Below are positions 7,997-16,200 of a stretch of DNA of 64,000 nucleotides, in pieces. The notes under the pieces were generated by a model. The model saw nothing but the letters and a program-made list of their open reading frames with translations. It did not search any database and was not told the DNA's origin. The translations under genes were made by a program, and so were the position numbers. The stretch comes from Stenotrophomonas maltophilia (GTDB lineage: Bacteria > Pseudomonadota > Gammaproteobacteria > Xanthomonadales > Xanthomonadaceae): assembly GCF_004920835.1 (NCBI RefSeq), contig NZ_QFHO01000025.1:1-64000 (forward strand), in the 5' to 3' direction. Within the stretch, counting starts at the first letter, position 1. Every line of letters begins with the position of its first letter.

Positions 7997-9769
7997 ATGT
8001 CACCGTCTGCTTTGCCATCGCGCCTGCATCTGGCCTTCCAGGGCCTGCGCCTGCGGCTGCGCGGCAGCGACCTGTGGTTCATCGCGCTGGCCCTGCTGGT
8101 CGGCCTGATCGCCGGCTACCTGACCCTGCTGCAGTCCGGCATCGCGCGCTGGCTGCAGGGCACCCTGTACGGGCTGGACGAAGGCATGCGCCTGAGCTCC
8201 CTGCCCTCGCTGACCTGGACTGCGCTGCTGGTACTGCCGCTGGGTGGCCTGCTGGTGGGGCTGGTCAGCCTGGCCGCGACCCGGCTCAAGCGGCCCCTGC
8301 TTGATGCGGTGGAAGCCAACGCCCTGCATGGCGGCCGCATGTCGATGCGCGACAACCTGATCGTGCTGACGCAGACTCTGCTGTCCAACGGCTGTGGTGC
8401 CTCGGTCGGACTGGAAGCGTCGTACACGCAGATGGGCGCTGGCAGCGGCTCGCAGCTGGGCCGGGTGATGCGCCTGCGCCGCAACGACGTGCGCATCCTG
8501 GTCGGGGCCGGTGCCGCCGGTGCCATCGCCGCCGCCTTTGGTGCGCCGCTGGCCGGCGCGTTCTATGCCTTCGAGATCGTCATCGGCGCCTACACCCCGG
8601 CCGCGCTGGCCCCAGTGGCGGTCGCTGCATTGGCTGGCGCATTCGTCGCCGACCAGGCCGGCATCGAGGCCTACCTGCTGCCTGCCGCCTCGACGATTGA
8701 TGTCCGCGCCGCCGACTACGCCATCTACGGCCTGCTCGGCTGCTGCTGCGCCATGGTCGGCATCGCGGTGATGCGGCTGATCGCTTCGATCGAAGGCACG
8801 GTCAAGCGCAGTCCGTTGCCGCTGTGGGGCCGGCCGGTGGTCGGTGGCCTGCTGCTGATCCCGCTGGCGCTGGCCAGCCCACAGGTGCTGTCGTCCGGCC
8901 ATGGCGCGCTGCATCTGGACCTGACCACGCACCTGCCACTGATCTGGATCGGCGGCCTGCTGACGCTGAAGTGCCTTGCCTCGGGCATCTCGCTCGGGTT
9001 CGGCTTCCGCGGCGGCCTGTTCTTCGCCTCGCTGTTCATGGGCACCCTGGTCGGCGCCCTGTTCGCCGGCCTGCTCGCCATGGCCACCGGCGTGCCGGTG
9101 ATCGACGCCACCTCGGCCGCGCTGGCCGGCATGGCCGCACTGGCCGCTGCGGTGGTCGGCGCACCGATGACCATGGCCATGCTGGTGCTGGAAGGCACCC
9201 ACGACTTCCTGCTGACCAGCGTGGTGATGAGCGCGGTGCTGGTCTCCAGCACGCTGGTGCGGCAGTGGTTCGGATATTCGTTCTCGACCTGGCGCATGCA
9301 CCTGCGCGGCGAGACCATCAAAAGCGCGCGCGACGTGGGCTGGGTGCAGAACCTCAACGCCGGCCGGCTGATGCGCAAGGGCGTGGCCACCGCGCCAGCC
9401 GACCTCGACGCCGCCGCCTTCCGCCAGCGCTTCCCGCTGGGCTCGGGCAGCCGGGTGATCCTGATCGACAGCGAAGGCCACTACGCCGGCATCGTGCAGA
9501 TTCCGCGCGTGTACGGCGACGGCGTGAAGCCGGAAACCATAATCGTCGAGCTGGCCGAGAACCGTGACGTGTCACTGTCACCGACCGCAGACGTGGTCAG
9601 CGTGATGCAGCGCTTCGACCAGACCCAGGCCGACGAGCTGGCCGTGGTCGGCGCCGACGGCCAGGTGCTGGGCGTGGTTTCCGAAGCCTTCGTGCGCAAG
9701 CGCTACGCCGAGGAACTGGACAAGCGCCAGCGCGAACTGATGGGCGAGCGGGTCGAGGACACCGACTGA
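7997..9769 (+). CDS. CLC-family chloride channel/transporter with C-terminal CBS pair
   Basis: Membrane protein of 590 residues. About residues 20-440 hold the CLC fold, with a first selectivity-filter segment at about residue 128 (NGCGASVGLEASYTQ, keeping a Glu where the gating glutamate sits) and GFRGGLFFASLF at about 334. Residues 455-590 look like two CBS domains, which in other CLC proteins bind adenine nucleotides and control gating. The ATG at 7997 fits the family length better than a GTG at 7955. Whether it is a channel or an H+/Cl- exchanger cannot be told from sequence. Confidence 0.85.
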   Translation: MSPSALPSRLHLAFQGLRLRLRGSDLWFIALALLVGLIAGYLTLLQSGIARWLQGTLYGLDEGMRLSSLPSLTWTALLVLPLGGLLVGLVSLAATRLKRPLLDAVEANALHGGRMSMRDNLIVLTQTLLSNGCGASVGLEASYTQMGAGSGSQLGRVMRLRRNDVRILVGAGAAGAIAAAFGAPLAGAFYAFEIVIGAYTPAALAPVAVAALAGAFVADQAGIEAYLLPAASTIDVRAADYAIYGLLGCCCAMVGIAVMRLIASIEGTVKRSPLPLWGRPVVGGLLLIPLALASPQVLSSGHGALHLDLTTHLPLIWIGGLLTLKCLASGISLGFGFRGGLFFASLFMGTLVGALFAGLLAMATGVPVIDATSAALAGMAALAAAVVGAPMTMAMLVLEGTHDFLLTSVVMSAVLVSSTLVRQWFGYSFSTWRMHLRGETIKSARDVGWVQNLNAGRLMRKGVATAPADLDAAAFRQRFPLGSGSRVILIDSEGHYAGIVQIPRVYGDGVKPETIIVELAENRDVSLSPTADVVSVMQRFDQTQADELAVVGADGQVLGVVSEAFVRKRYAEELDKRQRELMGERVEDTD

Positions 9770-9775
9770 TCTTCA

Positions 9776-9838
9776 AAAAAGGGACGGAGGGGATCAAGTC
9801 GTTTCTGGCACATCTGGATATCCACGCGTTGGCGTGGA
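9776..9838. repeat. single GGGACGGAGGGGATCAAGTC unit plus ATCCACGC dyad
   Basis: Bases 9781-9800 carry one arm of the repeat that forms a perfect inverted pair at 11908-11975, here with C instead of T in GATCAAG. A TCCACGC-GTTG-GCGTGGA hairpin follows at 9821-9838. Together they fill the gap between the CLC and MgtC genes. Confidence 0.6.
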
Positions 9839-9871
9839 AAGACTGTCACTTCGGCGGGGTAGACTGCGGCC

Positions 9872-10588
9872 ATGCGCTTCATTGAAACCTTCCAGGCCGG
9901 TCCCTTCGCCGACACCGTGGTCAGCCTGCTGGCCGCCTTCGTGCTCGGCACGCTGATCGGCGCCGAGCGCCAGTACCGGCAACGCACGGCCGGCCTGCGT
10001 ACCAACGTGCTGGTAGCTGTCGGCGCGGCTGCCTTCGTCGACCTGGGCATGCGCATCGCCGGCAGTGCCGAGGCGGTGCGGGTGATCTCCTACGTGGTCT
10101 CCGGGGTCGGCTTCCTCGGTGCCGGCGTGATCATGAAGGAAGGCATGAACGTGCGCGGGCTGAACACCGCTGCCACGTTGTGGTGCTCGGCGGCGGTCGG
10201 CAGCTGCACCGGTGCGGACATGTTGGCCGAGGGCGTCCTGCTGACCGTGCTGATCATCGCCGGCAATACCCTGTTGCGGCCGCTGGTCAATGCGATCAAC
10301 CGCATCCCGATCAACGAGACCGCCACCGAGGCCACCTATGAGGTGCGCCTGAGCGTGGATGCAGAAGCCGTGCCGCGCGTGCGCGAGCGCCTGGTCGATG
10401 CGCTGGAAGCTGCGCAGTATCCGGTCGGTGATGTGCAGGTGGTCGAGCATGCCGATGCGCCCACCGATGTGATCGCGGTGCTGGTCAGTACCGCCGTGAG
10501 TGCCGATGAGCTGGACGTGGTGCTGGCACGGATGGAACAGGTACCGGGCGTGCTGCATGCCACCTGGGAAGTCAGTACCCGCGATTGA
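9872..10588 (+). CDS. MgtC/SapB-family membrane protein
   Basis: Protein of 238 residues with five predicted membrane segments in the first 150 residues, including the MgtC signatures LGTLIGAERQYRQRTAGLRT and GVGFLGAGVIMKEG, and a soluble ACT-like C-terminal domain (about residues 155-238). MgtC proteins help growth at low magnesium and in hosts; the transport role is disputed. It has the two-domain length of true MgtC, unlike the short paralogue at 56580-57029. Confidence 0.85.
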   Translation: MRFIETFQAGPFADTVVSLLAAFVLGTLIGAERQYRQRTAGLRTNVLVAVGAAAFVDLGMRIAGSAEAVRVISYVVSGVGFLGAGVIMKEGMNVRGLNTAATLWCSAAVGSCTGADMLAEGVLLTVLIIAGNTLLRPLVNAINRIPINETATEATYEVRLSVDAEAVPRVRERLVDALEAAQYPVGDVQVVEHADAPTDVIAVLVSTAVSADELDVVLARMEQVPGVLHATWEVSTRD

Positions 10589-10603
10589 GCGGGCACGGGC
10601 AAC

Positions 10604-11011
10604 TCACCCACCCGCCAGGCGCTGCTGGGCCCGCAACAACTTCCGGAATGAACCGCACTGGCGTGCATCCTGCGCTTCCGGGCAGGCCGCAGCGCGTTGC
10701 AGGTGCCGACGCACCCGCTGCAGCTGGCTGATCTGCTGCTGCAGTACCTCGGCCTGCGCCAGCAGGGCCTCACGATCCAGCGTGATGCATCCACGCTGAG
10801 GTGGCAGCGACACCCCGATCTGCTGCAGTGACAGCCCGGCCGCCTGACCGAGACCGATCAGCGCCAGCCGTTCCAGCACCTGCTCGTCGTACTGCCGGCG
10901 CAGGCCACGGCGGCCCAGCGACTGCAACAGCCCGAGCTGTTCGTAGTAACGCAGGGTCGAGGCCGGCACGCCACTGCGCTTGACCACTTCGCCGATATCC
11001 AGTTCACGCAT
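10604..11011 (-). CDS. MerR-family transcriptional regulator
   Basis: Regulator of 135 residues. The winged helix-turn-helix is at residues 5-70 (DIGEVVKRSGVPASTLRYYE, RRQYDEQVLERLALIG), followed by a dimerisation coiled coil. Cysteines lie in QRGC, CPEA and RQCGS, but the CxxxxxxxxC pattern does not match CueR or ZntR well enough to name a metal. GAGG sits 8 bases before the ATG. It is divergent from a methyltransferase gene with 63 bases between starts, which is its likely target. Confidence 0.82.
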   Translation of the reverse strand: MRELDIGEVVKRSGVPASTLRYYEQLGLLQSLGRRGLRRQYDEQVLERLALIGLGQAAGLSLQQIGVSLPPQRGCITLDREALLAQAEVLQQQISQLQRVRRHLQRAAACPEAQDARQCGSFRKLLRAQQRLAGG

Positions 11012-11015
11012 GGGC

Positions 11016-11038
11016 TTGACCTCAAGTCGCCTTCAAGC
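11016..11038 (+). promoter_or_regulatory. possible MerR operator/-35 region
   Basis: TTGACCTCAAGTCGCCTTC starts with a good -35 hexamer and resembles the left half of MerR/SoxR operators (ACCTCAAGT); the right half is degenerate and no clear -10 is seen at 19-20 bp spacing. It lies in the MerR/methyltransferase divergent gap. Confidence 0.35.
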
Positions 11039-11074
11039 ATCAACCTATGGGCAACTTCCCGGCAGGACAAGGCC

Positions 11075-11902
11075 ATGGCCAGCACATCCCCCGTTGATCA
11101 GAATGCGCTCTGGAATGGCCCCGGTGGCCAGATCTGGGTCGCCCAGCAGGCCATCCTCGATGGCCTGTTCCAGCCGATGGCCGACCTGCTGGTGGCCGAA
11201 CTTCCGGAAACCGTCACGCAACTGCTCGATATCGGCTGTGGCACCGGCGCCAGCCTGCTGGCCGCCGCAGCGGCTCGCCCTGCCGCGCGCAGCACCGGCC
11301 TGGACATCTCCGCGCCGATGGCGGCTCTGGCCCGGCAGCGCGCAGAAACGGCGGGACTGGACGCGGACTTCATCGTCGCCGACGCGCAGCGGCATCCGCT
11401 GCCCTCCGCGCACTTCGACTGGATCCAGTCGCGGCTGGGCGTGATGTTCTTCGAGGACAGCCAGGCCGCCTTCGCCAACCTGCATCGTGCCGCAACGCCA
11501 GGCGCGGGCCTGCGTTTCATCGCCTGGCGCAGTGCCGACGAGAACCCGTTCATGACCACGGCCGAACGCGCCATTGGTGATGAACTCGAGCTGCCACCCC
11601 GTGCGCCTGGCTCGCCGGGCCAGTTCGCCTTTGCCGATGGTGACCGGGTACAGCGGCTTCTGCAGGCGGCCGGCTGGAAGGACGTCGAAGTGGTTGCGGT
11701 CGACCTGCCCTGTTCGATCGCCCGCGACGAGCTGCCGACCTATGTCGGCCAACTTGGCCCGCTGGGACTGGCCCTGCGTGCGATGCCGGAAGACCGCGCC
11801 GACGCACTTCGAAGCAAGGCGCTGGCCGCGTTCGCCCCCTTCATCGAAGGCGACCGGGTACGCGTAGATGCCGCCTTCTGGCTGGTCCGCGCCCGCGCCT
11901 AG
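11075..11902 (+). CDS. class I SAM-dependent methyltransferase
   Basis: Protein of 275 residues. Motif I (LLDIGCGTGASLLAAA) is at about residues 49-64 and an acidic ribose-binding position lies in TGLDISAPM; later motifs include DADFIVADAQRHPLP and FDWIQSRLGVMFF. The fold is that of UbiE/type-11 small-molecule methyltransferases. No substrate can be assigned. Its control is probably by the divergent MerR regulator. Confidence 0.82.
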   Translation: MASTSPVDQNALWNGPGGQIWVAQQAILDGLFQPMADLLVAELPETVTQLLDIGCGTGASLLAAAAARPAARSTGLDISAPMAALARQRAETAGLDADFIVADAQRHPLPSAHFDWIQSRLGVMFFEDSQAAFANLHRAATPGAGLRFIAWRSADENPFMTTAERAIGDELELPPRAPGSPGQFAFADGDRVQRLLQAAGWKDVEVVAVDLPCSIARDELPTYVGQLGPLGLALRAMPEDRADALRSKALAAFAPFIEGDRVRVDAAFWLVRARA

Positions 11903-11907
11903 AGATA

Positions 11908-11975
11908 GGGGACGGAGGGGATTAAGTCCTTCTTGCCCCTGCGGTGCCGGAAACGACTTAATCCCCTCCGTCCCC
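11908..11975. repeat. perfect 21-bp inverted repeat between convergent genes
   Basis: Left arm 11908-11928 (GGGGACGGAGGGG...AAGTC) and right arm 11955-11975 are exact complements around a 26-base loop, followed by TTTTCC. It separates the convergent methyltransferase and the small gene at 11984-12274 and is suited to a bidirectional terminator. One arm recurs at 9781-9800. Confidence 0.85.
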
Positions 11976-11983
11976 TTTTCCTT

Positions 11984-12274
11984 CTACAGCGCCTCGCCGG
12001 CGTCGGCCAGGCGTGATTCGATCAAGGAATACCACTGCTGCAGAACGTCGATGAGCATGTCCAGCTCGGCGTCGGTGCGTTGGGCGCGGCCACTGCGCAG
12101 GCAGGCCTGGGCTTCCTGCAGCTGGGCGAGGAAGCCGGCCACGGTATCGGCCTGCAGGATCAACCCCGGCAGGCGACGCCCGGGAATGCGCACCACGGCA
12201 TGGTTGCCGAGCTGGCCATACACACTGAGTGTGGTTTCCGTCTTCATGGAAAGAGGCAGGAATTGGGCGTTCAT
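11984..12274 (-). CDS. small conserved hypothetical protein
   Basis: Protein of 96 residues without signal peptide or membrane segment. It starts with a short beta-rich part (TTLSVYGQLGNHAVVRIPGR) followed by helices (GFLAQLQEAQACLRSG, AELDMLIDVLQQWYSLIESR). I do not recognise a named function. Start 12274 is the first ATG; an internal ATG at 12247 is possible. It is followed by the perfect inverted repeat. Confidence 0.6.
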   Translation of the reverse strand: MNAQFLPLSMKTETTLSVYGQLGNHAVVRIPGRRLPGLILQADTVAGFLAQLQEAQACLRSGRAQRTDAELDMLIDVLQQWYSLIESRLADAGEAL

Positions 12275-12297
12275 CGTGCACCGTATGCAAACCTGAG

Positions 12298-12385
12298 CCG
12301 CCGGCAGGCGGGGACAACGGGGGAGACGTGGCCACGTCCTGCCGGCGGTCAGGGGGGACTCGGGATGCCGGGGCCCTGCCCCGGC
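12298..12385 (-). terminator. two hairpins at the 3' end of the adhesin operon
   Basis: CCGCCGGCAGG (12298-12308) pairs with CCTGCCGGCGG (12338-12348), and GCCGGGGC-CCT-GCCCCGGC forms a tight 8-bp stem at 12367-12385. The second lies 9 bases past the tpgA-like stop on its strand. No T run follows. Confidence 0.5.
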
Positions 12386-12394
12386 GCAGGATTC

Positions 12395-13231
12395 TCAGCG
12401 TGGCTGTGCCACACCCGCGATCTGCACGCGGCGGTTCGGGGCCAGGCACGCGATCAGCTCGCGACGATTGCGCTGGTCGCACTGCACGACCGGCTCCGCC
12501 GCGCCACGTCCTTCGGCACTGATGCTGGCAGCCGGCACTCCACCCTGCACAAGCGCCATGCGCACCGCTTCGGCACGTCGCTGCGACAGCGTCTGGTTGT
12601 AGCTGGCACTGCCAATGCGATCGGTGTAGCCGGTCACCCGGATCGACTGCACCTGGCTGGCTTCGCGCACCTGTGCCAGCACGCCCTGCACTGCTTGCTG
12701 CCCCTCGGCGCTGAGCATCGCGCTGTCGAAACCGAACAGCGCGTCGGCGGACAAGCGCAGCGGCTGCTCCGGCAACGGCGCCGGTGCGGGCGGGGCCGGC
12801 GGCCGCGGCGGCTCCAGCACCGCCGCACATGATTCAGGTTTCCAGTAGCCGCCCTGGGCGATGCCCTTGTTGTCGAATCGCACCTGGAACTGGCAGGTGA
12901 AATACTCCGCGCCCTGCGCAGTGCGGAAGTTGAACAGGTAGTTCCACTCGCGCACGCCCCACATGCCTTCGTTGAAGTGCGGCGTACCCAGCAACGTGTA
13001 CAACTGGCGCTTGCTCATGCCCGGTGCGAAACGGCGCAGGTCGGCGACGTCGGGATAGATCCCTTCCTTCAGCGAGGCCTTCGAGGCCTCCGGGAATTGC
13101 ACGGCGGTGGCTTCGGCAGGACCCTCGGCGGCCGGCGCATGGCTGCGGCAGGCGGCCAGCAGGCCCATCCCCAGGATCAGGCCCAGCGTGGCGGCCAGCT
13201 GGCCGCTGCGGGCGATGCGATGCTGTTTCAT
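12395..13231 (-). CDS. TpgA-like lipoprotein: BamE/SmpA domain plus OmpA peptidoglycan-binding domain
   Basis: Lipoprotein of 278 residues. The signal ends in LGMGLLAAC (lipobox). A BamE/SmpA-like domain follows (RRFAPGMSKRQLYTLLGTPH...REWNYLFNF), then a Pro/Ala linker (RPPAPPAPAPLPEQP) and an OmpA C-terminal domain (FGFDSAMLSAEGQQAV, VTGYTDRIGSASYNQTLSQR, RRVQIAG) that binds peptidoglycan. This domain order is that of TpgA, which in Acinetobacter Tol 5 is encoded in an operon with the trimeric autotransporter AtaA and anchors it to the cell wall. Here it is also directly downstream of a trimeric autotransporter gene. ATG 13231 has GGGGGA upstream. The role as adhesin partner is inferred. Confidence 0.82.
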   Translation of the reverse strand: MKQHRIARSGQLAATLGLILGMGLLAACRSHAPAAEGPAEATAVQFPEASKASLKEGIYPDVADLRRFAPGMSKRQLYTLLGTPHFNEGMWGVREWNYLFNFRTAQGAEYFTCQFQVRFDNKGIAQGGYWKPESCAAVLEPPRPPAPPAPAPLPEQPLRLSADALFGFDSAMLSAEGQQAVQGVLAQVREASQVQSIRVTGYTDRIGSASYNQTLSQRRAEAVRMALVQGGVPAASISAEGRGAAEPVVQCDQRNRRELIACLAPNRRVQIAGVAQPR

Positions 13232-13260
13232 GTCATTCCCCCTATGGACGTTTCCGCGAT

Positions 13261-13284
13261 GCCGGGCCGCGGTTGCGGCCCGGC
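13261..13284. terminator. hairpin between adhesin and tpgA-like gene
   Basis: GCCGGGCCGC-GGTT-GCGGCCCGGC is a perfect 10-bp stem with a 4-base loop in the 61-base intergenic gap. With no T run it may attenuate or stabilise message, setting the adhesin-to-lipoprotein ratio. Confidence 0.5.
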
Positions 13285-13292
13285 GGCGGGGA

Positions 13293-16200
13293 TCACCACT
13301 GGATGCCGGCACCGACGGCCACACCGGCCTCGCCACGGCTGTTGGTCGAACCGCTGAACTTGTAGATCCAGCGACCACCTTCCGAGACACCGGAGATACC
13401 GACCGCAACACCGGATTCGCCGTTGTAGCTGCCGGCCGCGACCGAGGCCATGCTGCGACCCGCCTCACTGGGCTGCGGCAGTGCTGCGGTGGCCATCGCC
13501 GAGGCGATACCGGCCGAGGCGCGGTTGTCGGTCTTGCGCAGGTCACGCTCGAAGCCGCCCATGCGCTCGTCGGTGTAGGCCTTCGACCAGTCCAGGGTCT
13601 GCGCCATGCCCGACTTCAGCTGGTCGACATTGACTGCGTCGGTACCGGCGGTGCCGGCGGCGACGTTGCGCACCGTGGTCGGCCCGCTGTTGGTGTTGCC
13701 CAGCGTGACGCTGTTGTAGTTGGTCGCGCCGTTCACCGTGGTGTCGTAGCGGATCGTACCCTGCTGCGAGGCCTGGAGCTGACGCACGTTGACCGCATCG
13801 GTGGCCTGCGAGCCATCGGCCACGTTGACCACCTGGCGTTCGGCACCGCTGGCCCCCACCGAAACGGTGTTGGCCCGGTTCGCCACCGAACCCGCACCCA
13901 GTGCCACCGAGTTGTCGGCCTGTGCCTGCGAACCATTGCCGAGCGCGGTGGAGTTGGCACCGGCAGCGGTGGAGCCTGCGCCACCTGCGGCCGAGTTGGC
14001 ACCGCTGGCGGACGGATCGGCCAGGTTGTTGGTGTTGTTGGCGCGGAAGCTGCCGGCCACGTTGGTGATGTTCTGGATCTTCTGGTCGGTGTACTTCTTC
14101 GATTCGTCGATGGCGTAGTTCACGCCGTTCTTCAGCTGGCCGACATTGGTTGCGTCGTACGTATCGGAACCGTCGGCGACATGGGTGATCTTGCGCTCGC
14201 TGCCGGTGCTGCCGACCGACACTTCACCGGCCGAGTTGCTGGCGCCCGTCTGGCCGTAGGCACCGGTGTAGCCACTCTGTGCACCGACGCTGGCCACCGA
14301 GCCGGCACCCAGGGCGACACTGTTGCCGGCACTGGCGCTGGCACCGTTGCCGACCGCTACGCTGTTGGCGCCCGCTGCACTGGCCTGCGGGCCGACTGCC
14401 ACCGCTTCCGCACCTGCTGCCGTAGCGGCCGCTGCGGTCGAGTTCACCGCCAGGTAGGCGCTGCCGCCGCCGTTGGTGATGCGCTGGTTGAGGACCTTCA
14501 GCGAGCCGTCCACTGCGGTGAATGCGGCGGTGACATTGTTGTAGTCGCCGCTGGTGAAGGTCCCGTCGGTGGCGATGCTGGAGATGCTGAACTTCGGCGC
14601 GGTCCACACGTTGGTGGTGCCGTTGTAGGCGGTGGTGCCACCGAAGTAGTTGGCGACGGTGCTGTTCGTGCTGAACAGCTGGTCGCCGGTGATGGCATCA
14701 CTGCTGCCGGCCAGGATGCTGCCGGCGGCGACGTTGGTGATCTTTACCGTGCCGGTGCCGGTACCCGTCAGCGTCACGCTGTTGAGCACGTTGCCACTGC
14801 CATCGACGTCGTACTTCACGGCAAGCTTGTCGATCTCATCGGTCTGGTCGGCAACATTGGCCAGCGAGTTGCTGACCGCGTCGAAGGCGGTGCCGACGTC
14901 GTTGTAGCTGCCCTTGGTCACGGTGCCGTTGGCGGCGACGTTGTTGATCGAGTAGGTCGGTGCAGTCAGCACGCCGCTGGCGTTGACCGCTGCGCCACCA
15001 CCGAGGTGGGTAGCCACGGCCTGGTTGGCAGCGAACAGCTGGGCACCGTTGATGGCCTCGCTGCTGGTGGCACTGACCTGGCCCGGCCCGAGGTTGCGCA
15101 GCGTGGTGGCGGTGCCGGCCTGGCCCAGCGTGGCGCTGGCATAGTTGACGCTGCCGTCGCCGTTGAGGTCATAGCGCAGGGCTCCCTGCTCCGATGCCTG
15201 CAGCTGGCCGACGTTCACCGCATCGGTGGCGGCTGTACCCGCGGCCAGGTTGGTGACCTGGCGCTCGGCTCCGGCCGCGCCGATCGACACCGAGTTGGCA
15301 CGGTCGGCCAGGCTGCCGGCGCCCACCGCGATGCTGTTGGCGGCGGTGGCGCGGGCATTGGTGCCGACGGCGATCGAGTCGGTGCCGCTGGCCAGGGCTT
15401 CGGTGCCGGTCGAGTTCACCCGCAGGTACTTGGTGCCGCCGTTGCGGATGTCGGTGATCTGCGTGTTGAGGTTGACCAGCGAGCCGTCCACCGCGGCGAA
15501 TGCATCGGTGGCGTTCTCATACAAGCCCTTGGCAATGGCGCCGCCGGTGGAGATGGTGCTGATCTCGAACAGTGGTGCAGTGAAGGCACCACTGGCCGGA
15601 TCGAAGGCCGCGCGACCACCGAAGAAGCCGGCGATGGCGGCGTTGGTCGCCGCAAGCTGGCCGCCATTGACCGCTTCCAGGCTGCCGGCAGTGACCGCAC
15701 CAGCGGCCAGGTTGCCGATGGTGGTGGTGCCGGTGCCGGCACCGAGCGTGACCCGGCGATAGTTCGGATTGCCGGCACCGTCCAGGTCGTAGGTCACCGC
15801 AGCGGCCGCCACATCATCGATCAGGCTGATCGCGCCCTTCAACTGCGCCACGTTGACCGCATCAGTGTTGACGCTACCGGCGGCGACGTTGGTGATCTGC
15901 CGTTCGCCGCCACCGGCGGTGCCCACCGACACTTCACCGGCCGAAACCTGCGGAGCGGTGAGCCCGTACGCGCTGTAGCTGGCCTGGGCGCCGCGCAGCG
16001 CGGCCGAGCGGTAGCCCAGTGCGACCGAGTTCGCCTGGTTCGAGGTGGCCTCGGCACCGATCAGGGTCTGCCCGTTGGCCGTGCCCACCGCACTGTCGCC
16101 GACGATCACCGAATGACCCATGCGTGCCGCGTAGTCAGCGGTCGGCACACCGGTCGGGTTGCTCGGATCATTGGTGCCGGCACCCGGGAAGGCCACGTTG

